Source: VAZQ01 sp035293945 (GTDB lineage: Bacteria; Pseudomonadota; Alphaproteobacteria; Rhizobiales; Xanthobacteraceae). Taken from it: a stretch of DNA of 64,000 bases. Every line of letters begins with the position of its first letter. Positions within the stretch are counted from its first letter, which is position 1. The stretch is taken from the NCBI GenBank assembly GCA_035293945.1, contig DATGLV010000019.1, forward strand, positions 1 to 64,000, given 5' to 3'. Below, in pieces: positions 45,987 through 55,300 of the stretch. The notes under the pieces were generated by a model, which saw only the letters and a list, made by a program, of their open reading frames with translations, made no database searches and was not told where the DNA came from. A program made the translations under genes and the position numbers.

Positions 45987-46916
45987 TTAAGCTCGCATCA
46001 GCGCCGTGACATGCGCGGCCGACGATTGTGCCAGCGCCTGCAGATCGTAGCCGCCTTCCAGCACGGAGACGACGCGACTTTCAGCGCTTTGGTCGGCTAT
46101 GCGCATGATCTCGCGCGTTGCCCAGGCAAAGTCGCTCTCCAGCAGGTTCAGGTTGGCAAGCGGGTCGCGCATGTGGGCATCAAAGCCGGCCGAGATGATG
46201 ATCAATTCAGGGTGAAATTCTCGCAGCCGCGGCAGGATGATCTGCTCGAAAGCAAAGCGAAACTCCCTGCCGCCATTGCCGGGAGAGAGCGGCGCATTGA
46301 CGATCTGATTGTGCTTGCCGCGCTCGCTCGCGGCCCCCGTGCCCGGGTAGAGCGGCATCTGATGGGTCGAGCAATACATCACGGTCGGGTCCGACCAGAA
46401 GATCTCCTGCGAGCCGTTGCCGTGATGCACATCGAAATCGACGATGGCGACGCGAGAAAGCCCGTGCTGCTTCTGCGCATGCCGGGCCGCGATTGCGACG
46501 TTGTTGAAGAGGCAGAAGCCCATCGCGCGGGTGGTCTCAGCATGATGGCCGGGCGGGCGCACCGCCACGAAAGCGTTGGCGGCACGTTTTCCGATCACCT
46601 CGTCGACCGCGAAAGTTGCTCCACCGGCGCCGCGCAGCGCCGCCTCGAAGGAGCCCGCAGACATGGTGGTGTCGGCATCGATGCGCACCAGGCCCTCGCG
46701 CGGGGTGGCATCGCGAATCTCCGTGACGTAGTCGAGCGGATGGCAGAGCGTGAGCATATCGATTCCAGCAGCTGGCGCCTCGGCGCGCGCGAGGTTTTGG
46801 AACTGCTCGTGCTCGAGCGCCTGCTCCACGGCGCGCAACCGGTCGGGCCGCTCCGGATGGCCGGCAGGCGTCAGGTGATTGAGGCAGGCCGGGTGGGTCA
46901 CCAGCAGGGTCGACAT
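45987..46916 (-). CDS. Histone-deacetylase-like amidohydrolase
   Basis: The 309-residue enzyme matches the class II HDAC/acetylpolyamine amidohydrolase family. Zinc and catalytic residues are present in VRPPGHHAETTRAMGFC, VDFDVHHGNGSQEIFW and the late SAGFDAHMRDPLANL. It deacetylates a protein lysine or a small molecule such as a polyamine. It precedes xseB with a 14-bp gap, an arrangement common in Rhizobiales. Confidence 0.9.
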   Translation of the reverse strand: MSTLLVTHPACLNHLTPAGHPERPDRLRAVEQALEHEQFQNLARAEAPAAGIDMLTLCHPLDYVTEIRDATPREGLVRIDADTTMSAGSFEAALRGAGGATFAVDEVIGKRAANAFVAVRPPGHHAETTRAMGFCLFNNVAIAARHAQKQHGLSRVAIVDFDVHHGNGSQEIFWSDPTVMYCSTHQMPLYPGTGAASERGKHNQIVNAPLSPGNGGREFRFAFEQIILPRLREFHPELIIISAGFDAHMRDPLANLNLLESDFAWATREIMRIADQSAESRVVSVLEGGYDLQALAQSSAAHVTALMRA

Positions 46917-47027
46917 GCAGCAACACTTATTGGTTTGCGGGCGGCGCGGGAAGGGGCGGATGGCGCCTTTCCACCGAGGGGGCTCCGTCCTGCCTCGCCG
47001 TTCCGCGGAGGTATGGCGGAGAGCGCG

Positions 47028-48806
47028 TCATCCCGCGAGCGCGGCGTCGCCGCCGGTGATGCCTTCGGCCCCCTCCGTCACCGTGCGTTCGAGCCCGCGC
47101 GCTTCGACCGCGACGTTCTCGGCGAAGAAACGGGCGATCGCCATGCGCGCCGCGCTGTCGCTGCCGTCGGCGAGCTGCCGCGCCGCCAGTGCTTCGCGCG
47201 CCAGCAGCGTGCCTCCGGCCGCGATGGAGAAGAGGCGCAAATAGGGCGTGGCGCCAGCGAGTGCCGCCTCCTGGTGCGAGCGGGCATTGAGCCACTCAGT
47301 TGCTCGCTCCAGGCTGTCAAGCGCGTCTTTCAGAAGCATGCCGGTCGATCCGAAGGCCGGGTCGTTGCTGGCATTTACGATGTCGACGGTGTTGCGCAGC
47401 TCGGTGAGGTAGGCCCTGACGGCGCCGCCGCCCGAGAGCGGCAGCTTGCGGGTCACCAGATCGATCGCCTGGATGCCGTTGGTGCCCTCGTAGATCGCGG
47501 CGATGCGGGCATCCCGGAGATGCTGTGCGGCGCCGGTCTCCTCGATGTAGCCCATGCCGCCATGGACCTGGATACCGAGGGAAGCAACCGCATTGCCGAC
47601 GTCGGTCGCAAAGGCCTTGGCGGCCGGCGTCAACAGCGAAGCCCGCTCCTGCGCGGCTTCCCGGCCTGCGGCATCCGGGCTGCGCTTGGCGCGGTCGAGT
47701 GCGACTGCAGTCGAATAGCAGATCGCGCGCGCCGCCCGCGTCAGTGAGCGCATGGTAAGCAGCATGCGCTTGACGTCCGGGTGGGCGATGATCGGGCTCG
47801 AAGCAGCACTCGCGGCACCGCTGGCAGCCCGGCCCTGACGGCGTTCGCGTGCGTAGGCAAGCGCCTGCTGGGTCGCGCGCTCGGCGATGGCGACGCCCTG
47901 CAGACCGACGGCCAGCCGCGCGGAATTCATCATCGTGAACATGCAGGCCATGCCGCGATGCTCCTCGCCGACGAGGAAGCCGGTCGCGCCGCCGTGGTCC
48001 CCATAAACCATGGTGCAGGTGGGCGCGCCGTGGATGCCGAGCTTGTGCTCAATCGAATGGGCGCGCACGTCGTTGCGCGCGCCCAGCGAGCCATCGGGAT
48101 TGACCAGGAATTTGGGCACCAGGAAGAGCGAGACGCCGCGCGTGCCCGGCGCTCCGTCTGGCAGGCGCGCCAGCACAAGATGGATGATATTGTCGGTGAA
48201 GTCGTGCTCGCCGTAAGTGATGAAGATCTTCTGCCCGGTGATCCGGTAGGTGCCATCGGCGGCGCGTTCGGCTTTGGTGCGCAGCGCGCCGACGTCGGAG
48301 CCCGCCTGCGGCTCGGTGAGCTGCATGGTGCCCATCCATTCGCCGGAGACGAGCTTGGCGAGATAGGTGCGCTTGAGCGCTTCGCTGCCGTGTTCGCTGA
48401 GCGCCTCGACGCCCGCCATGGTCAACAGCGGTCCAAGCCCGAAAGCCATGTTGGCCGCGTTCCACATTTCGATGCAGGCTGCATTGACGGCCTGCGGCAA
48501 ATCCTGCCCGCCCCACGCGGCCGGACCCGCAACCGCATTCCAGCCGCCTGCGATCCAATCCTGATAAGCTTGGCGCCAGCCCGGCGGCGTCGTGATGCTG
48601 CCATCGCGGAACAACGTGCCATGGCGATCGCCGACGACATTGAGGGGGGCGAGCACATCGCCGGCAAATCGCCCGGCTTCGCCCAAAACTGCATCGAGCA
48701 GGTCGTCCGCCAAGTCGCCATAGAGGTCGCGGCCCTGCGCCTCGCTGAGGCCCGCCGCATGTCGGAGCGCAAAGGCGATATCGGCGACGGGCGCGATATA
48801 GGTCAT
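47028..48806 (-). CDS. Acyl-CoA dehydrogenase, long form
   Basis: The 592-residue FAD enzyme is of the longer class with an extra C-terminal domain, like DmdC-type dehydrogenases. The N-terminal flavin domain has WMGTMQLTEPQAGSDVGAL and KIFITYGEHDF, and the catalytic Glu is in AIYEGTNGIQAIDLV near residue 448. It introduces a double bond in an acyl-CoA. No electron-transfer flavoprotein gene is nearby. It is 111 bp from the HDAC-like gene on the same strand. Confidence 0.9.
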   Translation of the reverse strand: MTYIAPVADIAFALRHAAGLSEAQGRDLYGDLADDLLDAVLGEAGRFAGDVLAPLNVVGDRHGTLFRDGSITTPPGWRQAYQDWIAGGWNAVAGPAAWGGQDLPQAVNAACIEMWNAANMAFGLGPLLTMAGVEALSEHGSEALKRTYLAKLVSGEWMGTMQLTEPQAGSDVGALRTKAERAADGTYRITGQKIFITYGEHDFTDNIIHLVLARLPDGAPGTRGVSLFLVPKFLVNPDGSLGARNDVRAHSIEHKLGIHGAPTCTMVYGDHGGATGFLVGEEHRGMACMFTMMNSARLAVGLQGVAIAERATQQALAYARERRQGRAASGAASAASSPIIAHPDVKRMLLTMRSLTRAARAICYSTAVALDRAKRSPDAAGREAAQERASLLTPAAKAFATDVGNAVASLGIQVHGGMGYIEETGAAQHLRDARIAAIYEGTNGIQAIDLVTRKLPLSGGGAVRAYLTELRNTVDIVNASNDPAFGSTGMLLKDALDSLERATEWLNARSHQEAALAGATPYLRLFSIAAGGTLLAREALAARQLADGSDSAARMAIARFFAENVAVEARGLERTVTEGAEGITGGDAALAG

Positions 48807-48949
48807 GCGGGTGCCTTAAGGATGGCTGAGACGCACGCGGCTATTACCAATCTAGCCCGCGAAGTGAGGCGGTCAACTAAGGCGGGCCGGGGGCCCTCCG
48901 CGTTCGGCCCGCGCAGGTGTTTGAACCCGCCGGCCTGTGTGGCGGGACA

Positions 48950-49297
48950 CTAGCGAGCGCTCCTCCCGGCACCGATATGCGCAATTGCTTCTATCTCGAC
49001 CTTGTAGGCGCTGAAGAACTCGCGCCGCGCCGCATGGACATCCTGCCGCGTGTCGATATCGGTGACGAAAATCGTGATCTTCACAATATCGGCCATTGTG
49101 CCGCCGGCGCTCTCCACCAGCCCATTGATCTTTGCGAAGATGAGTTTTGCCTGAGCATAAGCGCTCTCGCCTTCACGTGCTGTCATGCCCGATATGTAGG
49201 CGATGCCGTCCGCCAAGAGGCAGTTGGAGAATCGCCCGTCGGTTGGCTCAGGAACCGCGGGGCTGGAGATACGAACGATTCCTGGCTTCGTTGTCAT
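48950..49297 (-). CDS. RidA-like protein with internal deletion
   Basis: The 115-residue protein matches the RidA/YjgF fold up to ARREFFS and then jumps to YKVEIEAIAHIGAG. A segment of about 20 residues that in relatives carries PxxxxVEVxxL and the active-site Arg or Cys is missing, in frame. Classical RidA proteins hydrolyse reactive enamines. The missing segment should abolish that. It could instead serve another binding role. It may be a recent deletion, because the frame is intact on both sides. Confidence 0.75.
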   Translation of the reverse strand: MTTKPGIVRISSPAVPEPTDGRFSNCLLADGIAYISGMTAREGESAYAQAKLIFAKINGLVESAGGTMADIVKITIFVTDIDTRQDVHAARREFFSAYKVEIEAIAHIGAGRSAR

Positions 49298-49363
49298 GCG
49301 GCGCCTTCCTCCGGATCGATAATGCGAACGCCGCGCTTGGGCAACCGCATTGAATGTGCCGGG

Positions 49364-49681
49364 TCAATTGACGCTGCTGCGGTAAGCGTGAGCGCGTGCT
49401 TGGGCACGCATACGCACGCGCTTGCCTGCCCATACGCCCAGCGCGGGGCCAATCACTGCGCAGATGAGTCCTGACCCGATGATGCCGTCGGCCTCGAGCG
49501 CGGGCGTTGGCAGGACCGCATGCGTGGCGAAGAACACGCCGGTCGAAGTCGTCAGGCTCGCGAGCCCGCCCATCGCGTAGGCGAACAGGTCACGACGCGG
49601 TTGGCGCTTCTTGCGCAGCAGGAGATACGGGACCGCGACTGCCACGCCGGCGAGCAGAAAGATGGTGAAGAGCTTGCTCAT
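49364..49681 (-). CDS. Small membrane protein, unknown
   Basis: A 105-residue protein with about three hydrophobic helices (MSKLFTIFLLAGVAVAVPYL; FAYAMGGLASLTTSTGVFFA; GIIGSGLICAVIGPALGVWA) and a basic tail. It overlaps the stop of the cytochrome c gene by 4 bp, so the two are co-translated. I recognise no family. Confidence 0.6.
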   Translation of the reverse strand: MSKLFTIFLLAGVAVAVPYLLLRKKRQPRRDLFAYAMGGLASLTTSTGVFFATHAVLPTPALEADGIIGSGLICAVIGPALGVWAGKRVRMRAQARAHAYRSSVN

Positions 49682-50121
49682 TTCGCTCCACTCGCTGCCT
49701 TCTCTTTGAGAAACGCGATGACATCCGCGCGATCCTGTGCCTCATCGACCGAGAAGGTCATCTTGGTGCCGGGGACGAACGCTTGCGGATCGGTGAGCCA
49801 GCGGTCGAGCGTGGCCTCGTTCCAGACGATGTTCGAGGCCTTGAGCGCCGCTGAATAATCGTAGTCGGCGACCATGCCGGCCTTGCGCCCGAACACGCCG
49901 CGATGCCGAGGACCGATCTCGTTCTGGTCGAGCGAATGACAGAGCATGCAGTCCTGGTAGACCTTGGCGCCCCGCGCGGCATCCCCGGCCGCCCGGCCCG
50001 AGGACGGATGCAAGGTTGCGATGAGCATGAAAAGAGCCGAAAGCGCTGCCCGATTGCAGCGGTGGGTACGCGCCCGCGGGGTTGCGGTGCTCCTGGGATT
50101 TGCCGTCACTTCTGCCTCCAT
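49678..50121 (-). CDS. Monohaem cytochrome c
   Basis: The 147-residue exported protein has one c-type haem site CMLCH and axial Met in GTKMTF, as in class I cytochromes. The sequence before the haem fits a signal peptide (ALFMLIATLHPSSGRAAG). I prefer the ATG at 50,121 to a TTG at 50,148. It is co-translated with the downstream membrane protein gene (4-bp overlap), which may help in its placement or electron transfer. Confidence 0.8.
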   Translation of the reverse strand: MEAEVTANPRSTATPRARTHRCNRAALSALFMLIATLHPSSGRAAGDAARGAKVYQDCMLCHSLDQNEIGPRHRGVFGRKAGMVADYDYSAALKASNIVWNEATLDRWLTDPQAFVPGTKMTFSVDEAQDRADVIAFLKEKAASGAK

Positions 50122-50334
50122 GCCTTTGCGATCGCCTCTCACGCGCAATAGATCGCGGCAGGGTCCGGTTTATTCCCGAGGCATGCTTCGCGGGCTTGGC
50201 GCGCGGCCGCTCGCCGGTCACATTACATGATGCGGGTCAATGAGTTGATGGATCGAATTGACGGATTGATCGCGGCGGGGCCCACGGCTATACGGTTGCC
50301 CGGCGCAACACATTTCCAAGACGCAACCGGCGAT

Positions 50335-50409
50335 TGGGGCGTAGCCAAGTGGTAAGGCAGCGGATTTTGATTCCGCCATTCCCAGGTTCGAATCCTGGCG
50401 CCCCAGCCA
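50335..50409 (+). tRNA. tRNA-Gln (TTG anticodon)
   Basis: The 5' acceptor TGGGGCG pairs with CGCCCCA at 50,399-50,405, followed by G and CCA (50,407-50,409) encoded in the DNA. The anticodon stem CGGA/TCCG with loop TTTTGAT gives anticodon TTG. The T arm contains GGTTCGAATCC. It is the left edge of the plus-strand island, and tRNA genes are common phage and island attachment sites. Confidence 0.93.
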
Positions 50410-50956
50410 ACCAGTCCCGTCTCTTTTGGGGCGTTTCGCAATGGCTCCGACTTCGCGCGATTTCCGCGAATTTTGCGTGTGCGCCAGTGGTCTCTGCGGT
50501 GGGAACTACAAGCCTTATCCAGCTATATGGTCAATTTTCTGGTGCAAGTCTCTGCTCGTGAACTTTCAATATCCGAATCAGCTCCAGGAGACTGAGTTCA
50601 AAGCTACTGAGACCGGTTCGCCTCCACCGTTCGCGTGAAGAACCGGCCAGCGTTGCCGAGAGTTTCGGGAATGCCTGCAACAGATACGACGTAAAGCTCT
50701 GCCCCGGTGCTGGCGGCGCGTGCTGGAAACTCGATCCGATGTCCTTCACGCCAGCGACAGCGGTGGCGGTCACGTTGCAGGGCATATCTGTGATCGCCGT
50801 CGACAGCGGTGGCGGATTCAATTGCGCCATTATTTCCGGGTCGGTGACCGGCGTGCCGCCCCTTTCTGCGTTAAACTGCGCCAATGTGGCAGGGTCGGTG
50901 ACCGGCTTAAGCCCCGTCGGCTGATAGAGCACAAAGCCCGGCGGAGGCCCAGCAGC
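50410..50956. other. Island left-end region
   Basis: No plus-strand gene is evident before 50,957. The minus strand has a gene-like remnant at 50,531-50,932. No second copy of the tRNA 3' end and no integrase were found in the window, so the island boundary on the left is inferred from gene content and the tRNA. Confidence 0.4.
50531..50932 (-). pseudogene. Remnant of a phage-type or unknown gene
   Basis: A minus-strand frame reads GFVLYQPTGLKPVTDPATLA and later TPVTDPEIMAQLNP. Doublings of the PVTDPxxxAQxN motif occur in proteins of phage-like and other unknown type in rhizobia. The frame stays open further upstream (into SQAAGPPPG) but has no start before a stop. The 5' end is therefore missing or overwritten by the island. 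Not recognisable as a known family. Confidence 0.35.
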
Positions 50957-51784
50957 TTGCGACGGCTTTGGAACGCACTGGAGTTCGATTTGATTACGCC
51001 TCTCAGGAAGCGGACCTTGGACGGCGCGCTTTATACGCGCCCGGCGCGTATCGAGACGCTCCTAAACGAACTGGAGAGACTCCCGCGCCCCGATCTGGTT
51101 GCGCGATGCCAGATAACTGACCGCAGCGACCCCGACTACGTGCCAAGTGAATGCCTCATGTATTTTGTCCGGGGGACGCGCCGGGACAATTTCGATCAGC
51201 ATTTCGAGCGTCTTTACAAACTCCTGCTCTCACGGCTACTGCGCGCCCTACCGAACCCTGAAACGCGCGACGGCGAGATCGTTCTCGTCTCCCAGACCAA
51301 GAGCCGCATCCGCGACGCCGTTTTTGACCGCTTTGTTGAAGCCCTCAGCGCCGACCGCCAAGGCTATTCCGAGAAGCTCGATTTCTTCGAAGTCCGATTC
51401 GACGGTGCGGTCGCCAGCCTGCGCCGGGACGCCCAGGACACGGCGTGGCGGGAAGCGAACCGCGTGAGTACGATCGAGTACGATATGGAAACGAACGAGC
51501 CTTCCGCGGAGGTTGAAGAAGCCGCTGGGGCGTTCAATCCCTTCGAAAATTCGGGTTTTGACGGGAACGATTACCGGTCTCAGCTAGATGCGGCGATTGA
51601 TATCCTGCCACCAGAACAAATCAGGATCATCGACATGCTGCGGAAAGGTATCCCTATCGACTCCAAGGACCCGGGTGCTGTTACCATCGCCAAGACCCTC
51701 GGGAAGTCGGAAAAAACAATACGGCTTCACCGCGATCGTGCTTTGGCGGCGCTGCGGGCGGCCTTGTCCCGGGAGTCCGAATAA
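50957..51784 (+). CDS. Sigma-70-like factor, island encoded
   Basis: The 275-residue protein starts at TTG (50,957), 7 bp after GGAGG. The body reads RPARIETLLNELERLPRPDL and YVPSECLMYFVRG, and the C-terminus has a region-4-like helix-turn-helix (AVTIAKTLGKSEKTIRLHRD, RALAALRAAL). A region-2-like stretch (FDRFVEALSADRQG) lies in the middle. It resembles atypical sigma factors that co-occur with helicase and defence genes. It is overlapped by 1 bp with the next gene (TAATG), so the two are coupled. Confidence 0.65.
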   Translation: MRRLWNALEFDLITPLRKRTLDGALYTRPARIETLLNELERLPRPDLVARCQITDRSDPDYVPSECLMYFVRGTRRDNFDQHFERLYKLLLSRLLRALPNPETRDGEIVLVSQTKSRIRDAVFDRFVEALSADRQGYSEKLDFFEVRFDGAVASLRRDAQDTAWREANRVSTIEYDMETNEPSAEVEEAAGAFNPFENSGFDGNDYRSQLDAAIDILPPEQIRIIDMLRKGIPIDSKDPGAVTIAKTLGKSEKTIRLHRDRALAALRAALSRESE

Positions 51785-52368
51785 TGATCAGCCCCACCCG
51801 GCATCCGTCGCTTGAAGATGTACTCGACGCCTTCGCGGTAGAGCCAACCCCTGGCCGCGAGACACTAGAGAGGTATCTCCGGCGTTACCCGGCGTTCGCG
51901 GAACCGCTCATCGATCTCTCGCGAGAGCTGGATCGTGAGCTCCCCGACTTTCAGGGGCCCAACACGCCGGAGGAGGAAGCCCGCATCGACGCTGCGTGGC
52001 AGCGGCACGTCGAAGCGATTGGAGCGCAAGAGCAGGCCGACCTTTTCGCCGCACTTTCAGCGCAACAGCTTCGCGACCTTGCCAAAGCACTGGACGTTCC
52101 ACGTCAGGTCCTCACGGCTTTTCGTGACCGGCTCGTGATTTTGGATACGGTGCCGCGGCGCTTCCTTGAGCGTCTAGCGGCTGCCCTCCAACAACCGTTC
52201 GAACGCCTAGCCACAAGCCTCGCGCCTGCGGCCCAGCCCACCTTGGCACGGGTTTACAAGGCTGATGCCAAACCGTCGGCGAGCGAGCCGGTCACGTTCG
52301 AGCGCCTTCTAATTGACGCCGGCGTACCCGACGATAAGCGCGCGCGCCTTTTAGCCGAATCCGATTGA
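51784..52368 (+). CDS. Unknown partner of sigma-like factor
   Basis: The 194-residue protein has no recognised domain. It begins SPTRHPSLEDVLDAFAVEPT and has an acidic, helical N-terminal half with LERYLRRYPAFAEPLIDL; the second half is Ala/Leu-rich (LERLAAALQQPFERLATSLA). It is coupled to the sigma-like gene upstream (shared TAATG) and to the fusion helicase downstream (1-bp gap). An anti-sigma or adaptor role is a guess from position only. Confidence 0.7.
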   Translation: MISPTRHPSLEDVLDAFAVEPTPGRETLERYLRRYPAFAEPLIDLSRELDRELPDFQGPNTPEEEARIDAAWQRHVEAIGAQEQADLFAALSAQQLRDLAKALDVPRQVLTAFRDRLVILDTVPRRFLERLAAALQQPFERLATSLAPAAQPTLARVYKADAKPSASEPVTFERLLIDAGVPDDKRARLLAESD

Positions 52369-52369
52369 C

Positions 52370-55300
52370 ATGGATGCGATCGAACTCGCGCGACATGCCG
52401 CAGCGCGGCTGCACGAGCAGGCCGTCGCGAATGGGCGCGATCCTTGGCACCCCTACGTGTTCGCGAGAGCCGAGGCGGAACGTCGGGGCCTTGATGTCGA
52501 GGTTGCCGCCCAAGGCGCCGCCGTCCTCAATGGCGGGCGCGCTGTATACGTTGCGCGGGACAGCCTCATCCTCCACGAGGACGCCGGCACGCCGTTCGAA
52601 CGGGCATTTTTGATTGCCCATGAAGTTGGCCACGCCGAACTCGGCGACGGCGGCGATCCAACGCCCGCACGCGAGATTGATCCCGCGCGATCGGCCGAAG
52701 CAGCGCCAGTCGGCCTCGACCGCGTCGTTGATTATGGCCGCAAGCAGCGGCGGGAGGTCCAAATGGACCTCTTTGCGCGGGAGTTTCTGCTTCCGCGATT
52801 CGTCGTCCGACGCCTTCACGTAGAAGAGGGGCTCACCGCGTCGGCAATCGCCGAGCGCCTCGGAGCGCCCTTTACGGTGGTCGCTCAGCAGCTGTTCGAC
52901 GCCTTGCTTCTGCCCGCAGTCAAACTCGCCGTCGCGGAGGAGAACCCAGCCCGCGCCCTCAATCCCGAGCAGATTGCCGCCGCCGCCCATCGCAGCTGCG
53001 CCTATCTCCTTGAAGCAGGGCCCGGTACGGGAAAGACGCAAACCCTGGCCGCCCGCATCGAAGGTCTTCTAGCCGATGGAGTTGATCCGCGCCGCATTCT
53101 CGTTCTTACCTTTTCTAATAAAGCGGCCCGCGAGATGGCCGACCGCATCGCCGCCAAGAACAAGGATGCCGCCGCGGCTATGTGGATCGGTACCTTCCAT
53201 GCGTTCGGCCTTGATCTGATCCGCCGCTTCCATGCGGAGCTGGGCCTGCCAAATGATCCGCGCCTGATGGATCGGACAGAAGCCGTCGATCGCTTGGAGG
53301 CTGCGTTTCCCAGTCTGGGCCTTGTCCAATACCAGAACCTGTCCGATCCGACGCAAATCATCGCCGACATGCTATCGGCGATTTCGCGTGCCAAGGATGA
53401 GGTCGTCGACGCAAAACGGTACGCCGAGCTCGCCGCGAATATGAAACGGGCTGGCGGCGGCGAGGCGGCCGACCGCGCCGCGGAAGTGGCGCTGGTCTAT
53501 GATCGCTACGAAAAACTCAAACGCGATGCCCGATGCGTTGATTTCGGCGACCTCGTCGCCCTGCCGGTGTGGCTTCTTGAAGGCAACGAAGCCATCCGCG
53601 TCCACCTGCAGGCCGAATACGACCATATCCTGGTGGACGAGTATCAGGATGTGAACCGCAGCAGCGTGCGCCTCCTGGCCGCGCTGCGGCCGGACGGCAG
53701 GAACCTTTGGGTGGTCGGCGACGCCAGGCAGTCCATTTACCGGTTCCGCGGTGCCTCCTCGTTCAACATGACGCGTTTTGGAAGCGCCGATTTTCCCGGC
53801 GGCCAGCGTGGGCGCCTCACGCGAAACTATCGGTCGGTCAGCGAGATTGTCGACGCGTTCTCTGCCTTTGCCGGTCAAATGAAAGCAGGTGGGGGCGAGG
53901 GCAGCCTCACGCCGGAGCGTGGTCGTGGGGGGCATCCGCCGGAACACCGCGCCGTGGCGACGACAGGCCAGCAGACCGTGGCGATCGCCGACGCGATCGA
54001 GGAAATGCGCAGCGCCGGAGTTGGCTATCGCGATCAGGCGGTGTTGAGCACCGGCAATGAGAAGCTCTCCACGCTTGGCCACGAGCTAGAGCGCCTCGGC
54101 ATTCCCGTGCTTTTCCTCGGAAGCCTGTTCGAGCGCGACGAGGTGAAAGATCTGCTCGCCTTTCTTTCGATGCTTGTTGACCGCCGCGCGATGGGGCTTA
54201 CCCGGGTCGCCTGCGGCGCGGAATTCAGGATGTCGCTTGACGATGTCGGATTGGTGCTCGACCACTTGCGGGCTAACGAGGGTGCCCGGCTGGCCTGGTC
54301 GAGCATCGCCGACCGCATTGCGGGACTTTCGGCTGCCGGCGCAGCAGCGCTCCATCGCCTAGCAGACGCACTCGCCGGGTTTGGTCCCGACGCTGGGCCC
54401 TGGACGATGCTGGCGACGCTGCTTCTCGACCGCACCCGGATCGCGGCACGCCTTTCGATTTCTGCCGATGTCATCGATCGTGGACGCTGCATCGCGCTCT
54501 GGCAGTTCCTGAATTTCGTCCGCACTCAACCGACGGGACGCGGGCAGCCGATCGTGCGGCTGCTCGATAGCGTGCGCCGGCTGGTTCGTTTAGGCGACGA
54601 GCGCGACCTCCGACAGCTGCCCGCCGCCGCGCAAGATATCGACGCCGTCCGCCTGATGACCATCCACGGGGCCAAGGGGCTGGAGTTCCGCGCCGTTCAT
54701 CTGCCCGGCATGAACGCCGATACGCTACCGCGTAAGCCGCCGCCACCTCCATGCCCGCCACCCGACGGCATGGTCGAGGGCGCCAGCGGTAGCGCACTCG
54801 ATGAGTTTCACCAGGGGCAGGCCGAAGAGCAGGAATGCCTCTTCTACGTGGCGCTCTCACGGGCGCGCGACCGTCTATTTCTCTATTGCCCGACCCAAAA
54901 GGCGGACGGCAAGAACCGCTCGGAATCCCCGTTTCTCGCCCGGATGGGCGCCGGGCTCTCGCATCGAACGGTCACCCCGTCGCGTGCCTTACCCGAAGCG
55001 CCAGAGGACCGCCCGATCACGTGGACCTATGAGGGGAAGCTCACTTTCACCGGCCCGCAAATGGGATTGTACGAGTCTTGTCCGCGCCGGTTCTTCTACA
55101 CGCACGTGCTCCAGGTCGGCGGCCGGCGCAGCATGACGGATTTCATGCGCATGCATGAGGCCGTCCGCGAGGTCTCCGAGGCCATAATCGCTGCGACCGT
55201 TTCCGACGCCGAGGTTGAAGTCCTGGTCTCCAAGGCTTTCGAAGTTCAAGGGCTTGACGCCCACGACCAAGTGGGCGCGTTCCGCACCCTTGCCGTCACC

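Noticed and set aside
46011..47747. 578-residue plus-strand open frame
   Set aside because: It is antisense to the histone-deacetylase-like and acyl-CoA dehydrogenase genes and has no domain.
50223..50441. 72-residue minus-strand open frame
   Set aside because: It lies across the tRNA-Gln gene and shows the well-known tRNA shadow pattern WGARIRTWEWRN.
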